Below, piece after piece: positions 38,631 through 47,173 of a stretch of 64,000 nt of DNA (the stretch's first letter is position 1; each line of letters begins with the position of its first letter). The notes beneath the pieces were generated by a model. The model saw only the letters and a list, made by a program, of their open reading frames with translations. It was not told the origin of the DNA and did no database searches. Origin of the DNA: Pseudomonadota bacterium (GTDB lineage Bacteria; Pseudomonadota; Alphaproteobacteria; Sphingomonadales; Sphingomonadaceae); assembly GCA_029779535.1 (NCBI GenBank), contig JAKPAG010000112.1, positions 1-64,000 of the forward strand, read 5' to 3'. Made by a program: the position numbers and the translations under genes.

Positions 38631-40070
38631 ATGCGGGAGCATGACTGCGACGTCCTGCTCGTCGGCGGCGGCCCGACCGGCGTAACCCTGGCGCTGCTCC
38701 TGGCCCGGCGCGGGGTGAAGGTGATCGTGTTGGAGAAGGATGCGGACATCTATCCACTGCCCCGCGCCGCCCACCTCGATCACGAAATCATCCGCATCCT
38801 CCAGGAATGCGGCGTCGCGGACGAAGTGATGGCGACCAGCCGCCACACCGCGCGATATGATTTCCTGACCGCCGAAGGCCAGATCCTGCTGCGCTTCGAA
38901 GGCACCGACCGGATCGGACCGGGCGGCTGGCCGAGCGCCAACATGATCCACCAGCCCAGCGTCGAAGCCGCCCTGCGCCACGAGCTGGCAAGCTTCGTCA
39001 ACGCGCAGCTGCTCAGCCGCTGCGAATGCCTTTCGTTTACCGAGGATGCGCAGGGAGTAACCGTGCGCCTGGCGGCACCGGACGGCGAGCGCACCATCCA
39101 CGCCCGCTATCTCGTCGGCGCCGACGGCGCGCGCAGCCCGGTGCGTCATGCCGCCGGTATCGCGATGGACGATCTTGGCTTTGAGGAGCCGTGGCTGGTG
39201 ATCGACACCCAGGTGCTCGATTACGGCCGCCTGCCCGATTGCAACCTGCAGATCTGCGATCCGGCACGGCCGACCACCTGCGTGCTGATGGGCGAAGGCC
39301 GGCATCGCTGGGAGTTCATGATCCTGCCGGGCGAGGATGCCGATCAGCTCGGCTCGGACGAATCGATCGCGCGGCTGCTGGAGCCGTGGGACGTCGCAGG
39401 CGCGGTCACGCTTGAGCGCAAGGCCGTCTACACCTTCCGCGCCCGCATTGCCCGCTATTGGCGCAAGGGCCGGGTGCTGCTGGCCGGCGATGCCGCGCAC
39501 CAGACCCCGCCCTTCGCCGGGCAGGGCATGGGCTCGGGCCTGCGCGATGCGGCGAACATCGCCTGGAAGCTGGACGCAGTGCTGCGGCACGGTGCCGGCG
39601 ATGCTCTGCTCGACACCTACCAGACCGAGCGCGAGCCCAACCTGCGGGCGATGATCCAGATGGCGGTGATGATGGGCGAGACGGTCTGCATCACCGATCC
39701 CGCCGCCGCCGCCGCCCGCGACGCCCAGATGCTGGCCGCGCGAGCCGCCGGCCACTCACCCGACGGCGCGGTCGAATATCCGCCGATTTCGAGCGGCCTG
39801 ATCCTGGCCGGCAGCGCGGGCGCGGGCAGCTACTTCCCCCAACCCGTGACAGACGCCGTGCGGCTGGATGACGTGCTGGGCAGCGGCCACTGGCTAATCA
39901 CCCGCGCATCGCTTGACCAACCGAACCTCGCCCCGTTCCGCCCCGCGCTGACCCAATGGCTCGAAGCTCACCACGCTCCAGCCGTCCTGGTCCGCCCCGA
40001 CCGCTACGTGTTCGGCACGGGCCAGCCCGATGAACTCGAAGCGGCGTGGATTGCGGGATGGAGCGGGTGA
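38631..40070 (+). CDS. FAD-dependent aromatic hydroxylase (MhpA-like)
   Basis: 479 aa class A flavoprotein monooxygenase. FAD motif VLLVGGGPTGVTLALLLARRG, the DG motif LVGADGARSPVR (~160) and the GD motif GRVLLAGDAAHQTPPFAGQGMGSG (~285, quoted in part). The style is that of 3-(3-hydroxyphenyl)propionate/resorcinol hydroxylases, which make the diol for ring cleavage. It is third in the cassette. Its last four codons (TGG AGC GGG TGA) lie inside the complement of the tRNA-Gly gene, so the C terminus is set by tRNA sequence. Confidence 0.93.
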   Translation: MREHDCDVLLVGGGPTGVTLALLLARRGVKVIVLEKDADIYPLPRAAHLDHEIIRILQECGVADEVMATSRHTARYDFLTAEGQILLRFEGTDRIGPGGWPSANMIHQPSVEAALRHELASFVNAQLLSRCECLSFTEDAQGVTVRLAAPDGERTIHARYLVGADGARSPVRHAAGIAMDDLGFEEPWLVIDTQVLDYGRLPDCNLQICDPARPTTCVLMGEGRHRWEFMILPGEDADQLGSDESIARLLEPWDVAGAVTLERKAVYTFRARIARYWRKGRVLLAGDAAHQTPPFAGQGMGSGLRDAANIAWKLDAVLRHGAGDALLDTYQTEREPNLRAMIQMAVMMGETVCITDPAAAAARDAQMLAARAAGHSPDGAVEYPPISSGLILAGSAGAGSYFPQPVTDAVRLDDVLGSGHWLITRASLDQPNLAPFRPALTQWLEAHHAPAVLVRPDRYVFGTGQPDELEAAWIAGWSG

Positions 40071-40132
40071 AGGGAATCGAACCCTCGTCGTAAGCTTGGG
40101 AAGCTTCTGCTCTACCATTGAGCTACACCCGC
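40059..40132 (-). tRNA. tRNA-Gly (anticodon CCC)
   Basis: On the minus strand the cloverleaf reads GCGGGTG acceptor, D arm GCTC-AATGGTA-GAGC, anticodon loop TTCCCAA, T arm AGGG-TTCGATT-CCCT, then CACCCGC, T and an encoded CCA. Anticodon CCC is at the usual place (positions 34-36). The anticodon stem GAAGC/GCTTA has one non-pair at its outer end. The 3' end overlaps the last 12 nt of the hydroxylase gene. Confidence 0.95.
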
Positions 40133-40209
40133 TCGGGCGCAAAGGCCCTTGCCATGGCGGGACTTGGCGGTCAACTGGCCTGTGAACGAACAAGACAGGC
40201 GAGGATGGC

Positions 40210-41007
40210 ATGACCGAACAGGTGATCACGATCGAGAACAGGGGCGCGGTGGAGGTGGTGAGCCTGAACCGGGCGAATCGGCTCAACGCGATGAACGAGC
40301 CCCTGATCCGCGCGCTGCTGGACTATTTCATGGGATTGCAGGACCGGCTGGACGTTCGCGTCGTGGTGCTGCGGGCCGAGGGGCGGGCGTTTTGCGCCGG
40401 GCTGGACCTGACCGGCTGGCAGCGCGACGAAGACAGCGGCCCGGTGCAGCAGGGCTGGCGCACCCAGCGGATGATCGCGGCGGTGATGCAGGCCATGCGC
40501 AAATGCCCGCAGCCGGTAATCGCCTGCGCTCAAGGGCCGGCCTGCGGTGGCGGCTTCTCGCTGCTGCTGGCAAGCGACGTGCGCTATGCCGCGCCCGACA
40601 TCCGCATGAACGCGGCTTACATCAAGATTGGCCTCGGCGGCTGCGACATGGGGGCGAGCTACTTCCTGCCGCGCCTGGTCGGCAGTTCGGTGGCGAGCGA
40701 ATATCTGCTGACCGGCAAGTTCATGACCGCGGACAAGGCGCTGGCCTGCGGGCTGGTCAGCGATGTCGTCCCGCAGGAGGAGCTGCTGGGCAAGGCGCTG
40801 GCCTTGGCCGACGAGATGCTGCTGACCTCGCCGATGGGGCTGCGGCTGACCAAGGATGCGCTGAACCTGAACATCGACGCGGCGTCGATGGAACATGCCT
40901 TTGGCCTGGAAGACCGGCAGCAGATCATGCTCAGCCAGACGGCGGATTCGGTCGAGGCGCGCACCGCCTTCTTCGAAAAGCGCGCGCCGAACTGGGAGAA
41001 CCACTGA
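40210..41007 (+). CDS. Enoyl-CoA hydratase/isomerase family protein
   Basis: 265 aa crotonase. CoA-binding and oxyanion-hole segments are AFCAGLDLTGW (~62) and CAQGPACGGGFSLLL (~108). The position of the second hydratase glutamate is kept (SEYLLTG), but the first lies in NAAYIKIGLGG without a Glu, so isomerase, hydrolase or other crotonase chemistry is as likely as hydration. The next crotonase starts 2 nt after its stop. Confidence 0.9.
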   Translation: MTEQVITIENRGAVEVVSLNRANRLNAMNEPLIRALLDYFMGLQDRLDVRVVVLRAEGRAFCAGLDLTGWQRDEDSGPVQQGWRTQRMIAAVMQAMRKCPQPVIACAQGPACGGGFSLLLASDVRYAAPDIRMNAAYIKIGLGGCDMGASYFLPRLVGSSVASEYLLTGKFMTADKALACGLVSDVVPQEELLGKALALADEMLLTSPMGLRLTKDALNLNIDAASMEHAFGLEDRQQIMLSQTADSVEARTAFFEKRAPNWENH

Positions 41008-41008
41008 C

Positions 41009-41740
41009 ATGGCCGGGCTGGTGCTGTTCGAGCGGCAGGGCGCCGTCGCGCTGCTGACGCTCAATCGGCCGGAGAAGCGCAACGCGCTCAACCTGGCGCT
41101 GTGGGGTGAACTGGAAGCGCATCTCGGCGCGATCGAGGCGCTCGGCGAGGAGCTTGGCGTGGTGGTGCTGCGCGCCAACGGGCCGGTGTTCTGCGCCGGT
41201 AACGACCTGAAGGAGCGCGGGGCCAAGCCACCGCGCGCCAACTACCAGTCGAGCATTGTCAGGCGGCTGGCCGAGTTGCCGCAGCCGGTGGTGGTCGCGG
41301 TGCAGGGCGGGTGCTTTACCGGCGGGCTGGAGCTGGCGCTGGCCGGCGACATCATCCTGGCGGGCGAGGGCGCCTCGTTTGCCGACACCCACGGCAAGTT
41401 TGCGCTGGTCCCGATCTGGGGGATGAGCCAGCGCCTGCCGCGCCGGGTGGGCGAGTGGAAGGCCCGCGAGATGAGCTTTACCGGACTGCCGGTCAGCGGT
41501 GCAGAAGCCGCGCGGATTGGCCTGGCGAACCACTGCGTGCCCGATGCCGAGCTGGCAGCACGGACGCTGCAGATTGCCGAGGCGATCGCCGGACAGAGCC
41601 GCCATTCGGTGCTGGCCTACAAGCGGCTTTACCGCGCGCAGGCCGACCTGCCGCTGGAAGCCGGGCTGGCTTACGAGATCGTCAACACCGCAGGCGTCGG
41701 GCCGGACTTTGCCCAGCGGGTGGGCGGCCAGTTCGGCTGA
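41009..41740 (+). CDS. Enoyl-CoA hydratase/isomerase family protein
   Basis: 243 aa crotonase. PVFCAGNDLKERG (~63), the oxyanion-hole GGCFTGGLELALAGD (~98) and SFADTHGKFALVPIWGMSQRLPR (quoted in part). A glutamate at KAREMSFTG matches the second catalytic position. The ADTHGKF...WGMSQ signature recurs in the crotonase at 43211, so these two are closer to each other than to the first. It is cotranscribed with 40210 and convergent with the ALDH. Confidence 0.9.
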   Translation: MAGLVLFERQGAVALLTLNRPEKRNALNLALWGELEAHLGAIEALGEELGVVVLRANGPVFCAGNDLKERGAKPPRANYQSSIVRRLAELPQPVVVAVQGGCFTGGLELALAGDIILAGEGASFADTHGKFALVPIWGMSQRLPRRVGEWKAREMSFTGLPVSGAEAARIGLANHCVPDAELAARTLQIAEAIAGQSRHSVLAYKRLYRAQADLPLEAGLAYEIVNTAGVGPDFAQRVGGQFG

Positions 41741-41752
41741 GCCAAAGGGCCG

Positions 41753-43102
41753 CTATTGGTGGCGGTAGACGGCCCGTTCGTGGCTGAACGCCTTGAACCC
41801 GAAATAGCCGTGATAGCTGCCCAGCCCGCTCTGGTTGACGCCGCCGAACGGCAGGTTGTTTTCCAGGTAGTGCGAGAACACCCCGTTGATCGTCACCCCG
41901 CCGGACGAGGTGCGTTGCAGCACCCGTTCGATCGCCTCGTTGTCGTTGCTGTAGATGTAGAGCGCCAGCGGCTTGTCGCGCGCGGCGACATAGTCGATCA
42001 CCTGGTCGAGCGTGTCATAGGTCATCACCGGCAGCAGCGGGGCAAAGATCTCTTCCTGCAGGATTTTCATCTGCGGGGTCACGCCGGTCAGCATGGTCGG
42101 GTGCACGGTGAGGTCATCCGCTTCGAAAATGCCGCCGGCGGCCACCGTCGCCCCTTGGGCAACGGCATCGTCGAACAGCCCCTTGACTCGGTTGAAATTG
42201 GCCTGGTTGACGATCTGGGCGATCCCCTCCTTCCGGATCACGCCGTTCTCGTCATGGAGGTTGCGGGCGACATTGGCCTTGAAGCCTTCGACCAGGCGGG
42301 CCTGCTGGTCTTCGGGCACGAAGACATAGTCCGGGCAGATGCAGGCCTGGCCGCCGTTGAACTGCTTGGCATTGGCGAGATCGGCGGCGATCTTGTCGAT
42401 ATCGGCGCCGCGATCAATGATCACCGGGCTTTTTCCGCCCAGTTCGAGCGTGACGCTGGCGAGGTGCCTTGCCGCGGCGGCCATCACGATCCGGCCGACC
42501 CGGGTGCTGCCGGTGAAGAAGATGTGGTTGAACGGCAGGTCAAGCAGCGCGGTGGCGACGCTGACATCACCTTCGAACAGGGCCACGTCGCTTTCGTCGA
42601 ACGCCTCGCGGATGATGCTGGCGGCGACGCTGGCCGTGGCCGGGCACAGGTCGGTCAGCTTGACCATGCAGCAGTTGCCCGCCGCCACCGCCGCCGCGAC
42701 CGGGCCGAGCGTCAGGCCGAGCGGGAAGTTCCACGGCCCCAGGATCAGGCAGACGCCGCGCGCTTCATGAATGATCTGCGCCCGGTCGTTCGGGTTGAGC
42801 GAGGGGGTAACCTCGGTCGGGGCCATCCAGGCATCGAGATTGTCGATGTTGCGCTGGATGTTGGCGGTGATGTTCAGCACCTCGGTCACCCGGATTTCGC
42901 CTTCGGGCTTGCGGGTGTCTTCCAGCACGGCCGCGACGATCGCATCGGCGTGCGCTTCCACCGCGGCCTTGAGCCGGGCGAGCTTGGCCTTGCGCTCCGC
43001 CGCTCCGGATGCCTTGACCTGCCATTGATGGGCCTGCTGCAAGGCAAAGACGCGGGCAATGTCCGCCGTCACATCGGCGGCCTGGGTGGGCGCGGTGGTC
43101 AT
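41753..43102 (-). CDS. Coniferyl-aldehyde-type aldehyde dehydrogenase
   Basis: 449 aa class 3-like ALDH. GPWNFPLGLTLGP (~120), the glutamate motif VTLELGGKSPVI (~215) and the catalytic-cysteine loop NGGQACICPDYVF (~245), with the C-terminal NNLPFGGVNQSGLGSYHG. The short N terminus and PWNFPL motif fit coniferyl aldehyde dehydrogenases (CalB), which also accept other hydrophobic aldehydes. It lies 108 nt from the next upstream gene, in an A+T-rich gap that probably holds its own promoter. Confidence 0.93.
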   Translation of the reverse strand: MTTAPTQAADVTADIARVFALQQAHQWQVKASGAAERKAKLARLKAAVEAHADAIVAAVLEDTRKPEGEIRVTEVLNITANIQRNIDNLDAWMAPTEVTPSLNPNDRAQIIHEARGVCLILGPWNFPLGLTLGPVAAAVAAGNCCMVKLTDLCPATASVAASIIREAFDESDVALFEGDVSVATALLDLPFNHIFFTGSTRVGRIVMAAAARHLASVTLELGGKSPVIIDRGADIDKIAADLANAKQFNGGQACICPDYVFVPEDQQARLVEGFKANVARNLHDENGVIRKEGIAQIVNQANFNRVKGLFDDAVAQGATVAAGGIFEADDLTVHPTMLTGVTPQMKILQEEIFAPLLPVMTYDTLDQVIDYVAARDKPLALYIYSNDNEAIERVLQRTSSGGVTINGVFSHYLENNLPFGGVNQSGLGSYHGYFGFKAFSHERAVYRHQ

Positions 43103-43210
43103 CTCGGGTCTCCCTGCCGGTGGTTCGGGCCGGTCGTGCGGCCGGTCAGCGGCAGGGATTGACCCAAGAGCGCGGCATGGTCAATTGGTAAGTATCACTG
43201 ACAATATTTT

Positions 43211-43984
43211 TCAGCCCTGCTGGGTCCGGCCGCGTTCCATCACCGCCAGGCGCCGGGCCTCGACCTCGCCCTTGTCGACCTGAGCGTTGGCGGAGGAGCT
43301 GCGCGCGTGTTCCAGCGCCATCGCCTCGCCGAAGGGCAGGGCAAAGCCATCGTCGATCAGCGCCTTGTAGGCCTGGACCATGCCGGGGTCGGCAGTGGCC
43401 ATGTCGGCGGCCAGCTGCTTGCACACGGCCAGCAGGTCGTGTGCCGGGACCACCCGGTTGACCAGCCCCCAGGCGCAGGCGGTCTGTGCATCCAGGAAGT
43501 TGCCCGAGAGCGACAGTTCCTTGGCACGGCTGATCCCGATCAGGCGCGACAGCTTCTGCGACAGGCCCCAGCCCGGCATGATCCCGACCCGCGCATGGGT
43601 ATCGGCAAAGCGGGCGTTCTCGGATGCGATCAGCACGTCGCAGGCCAGCGCCACTTCGAACCCGCCGGTAATCGCGACGCCGTTGATCGCGCCGATCACC
43701 GGCTTGGCGCAGAGCTCGATCGCCTTGACCGGGTTGGCCAGGGCTTCCTCGGCATTGGCCGCGCCCAGTCCTTCGACCCCCAGTTCCTTGAGGTCGAGCC
43801 CGGCGGTGAAGGCACGCGTGCCCGCCCCGGTCAGCACCACGGCGCGCACTGCGGGATCGGCATTGACCGCCTCCATCGCCGCTGCCAGTTCGGCCCGCAG
43901 GCCGCGCGAGAGGGCGTTCATCGCCTCGGGGCGGTTCATCGTTACCACGGCGACGGCCCCGTCGCGTTCCACGGTTACCAGCAT
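43211..43984 (-). CDS. Enoyl-CoA hydratase
   Basis: 257 aa crotonase. MNRPEAMNALSRGLR, GTRAFTAGLDLKELG (~57), GAINGVAITGGFEVALACD (~98) and ARFADTHARVGIMPGWGLSQ with the second-site glutamate in AKELSLSG. Canonical length. It is last in the minus-strand operon 46473 to 43211 (NMO, SDR, MBL, this gene; gaps of 10 nt or overlaps). Confidence 0.92.
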   Translation of the reverse strand: MLVTVERDGAVAVVTMNRPEAMNALSRGLRAELAAAMEAVNADPAVRAVVLTGAGTRAFTAGLDLKELGVEGLGAANAEEALANPVKAIELCAKPVIGAINGVAITGGFEVALACDVLIASENARFADTHARVGIMPGWGLSQKLSRLIGISRAKELSLSGNFLDAQTACAWGLVNRVVPAHDLLAVCKQLAADMATADPGMVQAYKALIDDGFALPFGEAMALEHARSSSANAQVDKGEVEARRLAVMERGRTQQG

Positions 43985-43994
43985 ATGTCAGTCC

Positions 43995-44750
43995 TCATTC
44001 GAAAGGGATATTCTCGGTGATCGTTGCCCACTGTTTGCCATCGTGGCCGTACAGGATGCGCGTGCCGCCGGCGCGGGCTTTGGCAAGCCGTTCCAGGGTC
44101 AGCAGGCCCTGTTCGGTATCGGCCGTGGCGCGGGGCAGGACCATCACGTCCAGGTTGCGTTCGGTATAACAGCAGTCGCCCGCCAGCAGCACTTCGCCCT
44201 TGGCCAGCCGCACGATCACGCTCTGGTGGCCGTGGGTGTGGCCCCAGGTCGGGACGATCCGCACGGTGCCATCGCCGAACAGGTCGTGTTCGCCGTCGAT
44301 CAGCCTGACCGGCTGGCCGGTGTCATAGTCCAGCGCCTCGTACAGCCCCGGCTCCGGCGCGGCTTGCGCGGTGTCCCATTCGCGGCGCTGGATGATGACG
44401 CTGGCATTGGGTAGCAGCGCATTGCCGCCGCAATGGTCGATGTGGAGGTGCGAATTGACGATCCAGTCGATGCTGGCGGGATCGACCTCGATCGCTTTCA
44501 GCCGGCTGGTAATGTCCATCCCTTCGAACCATTGCAGCCCGAACTTGTTGGCGGGCAGGGCATCTGCCAGTTCCCGGCGATAGCGCACCCCCATGCCGGT
44601 ATCGAACAGCACGCGGCCTTTGGGGTGGCTGATCAGGTAGCTGGGGACGGGTCCGCGCAGGTAGTCACCCTCGTCGCCTTCGACGAAGTAACCGGGGCGG
44701 CACTGGAACCACCCGCAGTTGAAGGCATAGAGGGTGACCCCTTTGCTCAC
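43995..44750 (-). CDS. MBL-fold hydrolase, AHL-lactonase-like
   Basis: 251 aa. The metallo-beta-lactamase motif SHLHIDHCGGN (~100) gives HxHxDH. Further ligands are in GHTHGHQS, AGDCCYTE and LYGHDGKQW. N-terminal PVPSYLISHPKGRVLFDTG is typical of AttM/AiiA-type N-acyl-homoserine lactonases. In this catabolic operon it may instead open a lactone intermediate; quorum quenching is the alternative. Its start overlaps the SDR stop by 4 nt. Confidence 0.88.
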   Translation of the reverse strand: MSKGVTLYAFNCGWFQCRPGYFVEGDEGDYLRGPVPSYLISHPKGRVLFDTGMGVRYRRELADALPANKFGLQWFEGMDITSRLKAIEVDPASIDWIVNSHLHIDHCGGNALLPNASVIIQRREWDTAQAAPEPGLYEALDYDTGQPVRLIDGEHDLFGDGTVRIVPTWGHTHGHQSVIVRLAKGEVLLAGDCCYTERNLDVMVLPRATADTEQGLLTLERLAKARAGGTRILYGHDGKQWATITENIPFE

Positions 44751-45541
44751 TTGCGCAGCCGCACGGTCGAGCTTTGCCCGTCATCGACGCGGATCACCGC
44801 GCCGGTCACGCATTCGCTGGCCGGGGATACCAGATAGAGCAGCGTGGTGTCGAGCTGCGCGGGCTCGCACACGCGCTCGCGCGGGAGGCGCGGAGCGGGG
44901 TTGCCGCCCATCCGTTCGAACATGCCGTCGGTCATCTCGCTGGCGAACATGCCGGGCGCGATGGCGTTGACGTTGATCTGGTAAGGCGACCAATCCATCG
45001 CCAGCGTCTCGGTCATCCGGGCCACGGCGGTCTTGGTGGTGGCATAGAGCGCCGCGCCGCCGCCGAAGTATTCCAGGTGCGCGACCGAACTGATGTTGAC
45101 GATCCGCCCCGGCTTGCCCGCCGCGATCAGCCGCCGCGCAACTTCGCAGGCCAGGATCCACGGGCCGCGCAGGTTGACCCCCAGAACCTGGTCGATCAGC
45201 TCGATGCTCATCTTGTGGGCGCGCTGGGCGTCGGGCATCCCGGCGTTGTTGACCAGGATGTCGACCGTGCCGAAGCGCTCCTCGGCGGCGGCGACGGCGG
45301 CGATCATCGAATCCGCGTCGGTCGCGTCCATCCGCACCGCCATGGCCTGCCCGCCGTCCGCTACGATGTCGGTCGCCAGCGCCTCGAGCCGGTCAAGCCG
45401 GCGCGCGGCCACCACCACCCTGGCGCCCTGCGAGGCAAGCACGCGGGCAAAGCGGTCGCCCAGCCCGGACGAGGCGCCGGTGACGAGGGCCACGCGGCCG
45501 CTGAGATCGTTCGAATTGTAGGGCAGGGGGAACTGGCTCAT
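44747..45541 (-). CDS. Short-chain dehydrogenase/reductase
   Basis: 264 aa from the ATG at 45541, which overlaps the preceding stop (TGATG). NAD(P) motif TGASSGLGDRFARVL, NNAG at ~95 (ILVNNAGMPDA), catalytic Ser in ISSVAHLEYF and YATTK (~165). The NINAIAPGMF-type motif appears as NVNAIAPGMFASEM. The substrate is unknown; it is presumably a hydroxyacyl or alicyclic alcohol step of the surrounding pathway. Confidence 0.93.
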   Translation of the reverse strand: MSQFPLPYNSNDLSGRVALVTGASSGLGDRFARVLASQGARVVVAARRLDRLEALATDIVADGGQAMAVRMDATDADSMIAAVAAAEERFGTVDILVNNAGMPDAQRAHKMSIELIDQVLGVNLRGPWILACEVARRLIAAGKPGRIVNISSVAHLEYFGGGAALYATTKTAVARMTETLAMDWSPYQINVNAIAPGMFASEMTDGMFERMGGNPAPRLPRERVCEPAQLDTTLLYLVSPASECVTGAVIRVDDGQSSTVRLRK

Positions 45542-46473
45542 CACTTGCTCCATTGTGTTTCGATGGCGGCCAGGCGGTCGCGCCATGTGCTATGCGGCGC
45601 GAGTGCCGCGAATTGCCGGGTGAGGCGGGCGACGAGTTCGGCGACCGGTTCGACCCGTTCGATCAGGCCAACGCTTTGCCCCGCGCTGAAGGTGTCGCGC
45701 CAGGCGCGCACGCCTTCGGGCATCGGCACCTTGCCGCCGGCGATCTGCGCCGGATCGAGGCCGACCTGTTCCAGCGAATCGCGAATCCAGTTGGCAGGCA
45801 CGCCGTTCATCGCCGAGGAGGTGACGATCCGGTCGATCCCCGCCTGCGCGATCATCGCGCGGTGGCCTTCGACCACGCCGCTTTCCGGCGTGGCGATGAA
45901 GCGCGTGCCCATGCAGGCAATATCGCCGCCCAGCGCCAGCGCGCCGACCATGCCCGCGGCATCTGCGATCCCGCCCGCAACGATCAGCAGCCCGTCGTAG
46001 ATCCGCCGTACCGCCGGAACGAAAGCGAAAGGCGTGAGGAACCCGGTATGCCCGCCCGCGCCCGAACAGGTCACCATCAGTCCGTCGACCCCGGCCTCCA
46101 GCGCCTTTTCCGCGTGGCGCATGGTGGTGACATCCTGCACCACCCGGCCACCCCAGCCGTGGACCCGTTCGACCAGGCGCGATGGATCGCCCAGGCTGGA
46201 CAGGACCAGCGGCACCCGGTGCGCTTCGAGCAGGGCAAGCTTGGCTTCGCCTTCCGGTTCGGCCGCGATGCGGCTGGGCAGGTTGACGATCGGCGGGGCG
46301 CCGTCCGCCTCGGCCAGCGCGGCCAGATAGCGCTCGAACTCGTCCATCGGGGTCAGGGTGCCGCCCTGCCAGCCGGCGACCACTCCGGCGCGGACGCAGG
46401 CGGTGGCCAGCGGCACGGACGATGCAAAGCTCATCGGTGCGCACATCAGCGGCAGTGCCAGCTTTTCGAACAT
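45541..46473 (-). CDS. Nitronate monooxygenase-family FMN protein
   Basis: 310 aa TIM-barrel FMN enzyme. LPLMCAPMSFASS at the N terminus, TCSGAGGHTGFLTPFAF around residue 130 and the phosphate-binding LLIVAGGIADAAGM and LGGDIACMGTRFIAT. This fold includes nitronate monooxygenases and enoyl-CoA-like reductases (FabK). In a crotonase-rich operon a role on enoyl thioesters is as plausible as nitroalkane oxidation. It is first gene of the operon, behind the palindrome at 46505. Confidence 0.9.
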   Translation of the reverse strand: MFEKLALPLMCAPMSFASSVPLATACVRAGVVAGWQGGTLTPMDEFERYLAALAEADGAPPIVNLPSRIAAEPEGEAKLALLEAHRVPLVLSSLGDPSRLVERVHGWGGRVVQDVTTMRHAEKALEAGVDGLMVTCSGAGGHTGFLTPFAFVPAVRRIYDGLLIVAGGIADAAGMVGALALGGDIACMGTRFIATPESGVVEGHRAMIAQAGIDRIVTSSAMNGVPANWIRDSLEQVGLDPAQIAGGKVPMPEGVRAWRDTFSAGQSVGLIERVEPVAELVARLTRQFAALAPHSTWRDRLAAIETQWSK

Positions 46474-46504
46474 TGACCCAGGCTCTCCCTGCCCTGTGCG
46501 TGAA

Positions 46505-46524
46505 ATTCAATCGCGCGATTAAAT
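46505..46524. promoter_or_regulatory. Palindromic operator shared with the FMO promoter
   Basis: ATTCAATCGCGCGATTAAAT is a 20-bp dyad with one mismatched pair; its core AATCGCGCGATT is perfect. It lies 32 bp before the nitronate-monooxygenase-like gene on the minus strand. A copy with one core change occurs at 48885 before the flavin monooxygenase. Confidence 0.7.
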
Positions 46525-46561
46525 TGCACAGTGCATGGGCCGGGGCGGCGTGGCAAGCCCC

Positions 46562-47173
46562 TCAGGCGGCTTCGGCGGCCTCCACCACGTCGCGCAGGCG
46601 GTCCTTGCCGAACCACAGTTCGTCGCCCAGGAAAAAGCTGGGGATGCCGAAGACGCCCCGCGCCACGGCGCGTTCAGTGTTGGCGACCAGCTCGCCCTTG
46701 ACAGCGCCATCGGCGGCCAGTTCGGCCAGCTGCTCGGCGGGCAGCCCGGCATCGGTCAGCGCGCGTTCCCACACGTCCGGCAGGTCAAGCTTGAGGCCCT
46801 GTTCCCACATGCCCGCAAACATCGCCTCGTCATAGGCGGCCTCGCAGCCCAGCCGGCGGGCGGCCAGCGCGCCGCGCATCATCAGCAGGGTGTTGACCGG
46901 GAAGTGCGGGTTCATCACGAACCTGTCAATCTGATGCGCTGTCATGAAGCGCCGCATTTCCAGCCGGTCATAGGCGACTTTCGCGCCGATATGGCCATAG
47001 GACTGCATCGGGCTCTGGTTACCGATCGCCTTGAACACCCCGCCCAGCAGAACCGGTTCATAGCGGAAGGAAACGGTGCCCTTTGCCGCGATTGCCGGCA
47101 GGGCGCGGTGGACCAGGTAGGCATTGGGGCTGCCGAAATCGAACAGGAACTCTATCTCGCGCGGCACTACCAT
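46562..47173 (-). CDS. DsbA-fold isomerase (HCCA isomerase-like)
   Basis: 203 aa thioredoxin-fold protein. The ATG at 47173 gives the family start FLFDFGSPNAYLVHRAL, with Ser in place of the CxxC cysteine, as in 2-hydroxychromene-2-carboxylate isomerases and kappa-class GSTs. The C-terminal GVFGIPSFFLGDELWFGKDRL is standard. It overlaps the upstream SDR stop by 7 nt. A glutathione-dependent cis-trans isomerisation is the expected chemistry; the substrate is unknown. Confidence 0.9.
   Translation of the reverse strand: MVVPREIEFLFDFGSPNAYLVHRALPAIAAKGTVSFRYEPVLLGGVFKAIGNQSPMQSYGHIGAKVAYDRLEMRRFMTAHQIDRFVMNPHFPVNTLLMMRGALAARRLGCEAAYDEAMFAGMWEQGLKLDLPDVWERALTDAGLPAEQLAELAADGAVKGELVANTERAVARGVFGIPSFFLGDELWFGKDRLRDVVEAAEAA

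Noticed and set aside
40059-40132. Genomic island integrated at tRNA-Gly
   Set aside because: No integrase, relaxase or duplicated tRNA 3' end is visible in the window; only the gene-tRNA overlap supports it.
43103-43210. Operator in the A+T-rich gap before the ALDH gene (TTGGTAAGTATCACTGACAA)
   Set aside because: The candidate dyad matches at too few positions when compared with its reverse complement. A promoter is likely here, but no site can be defined.
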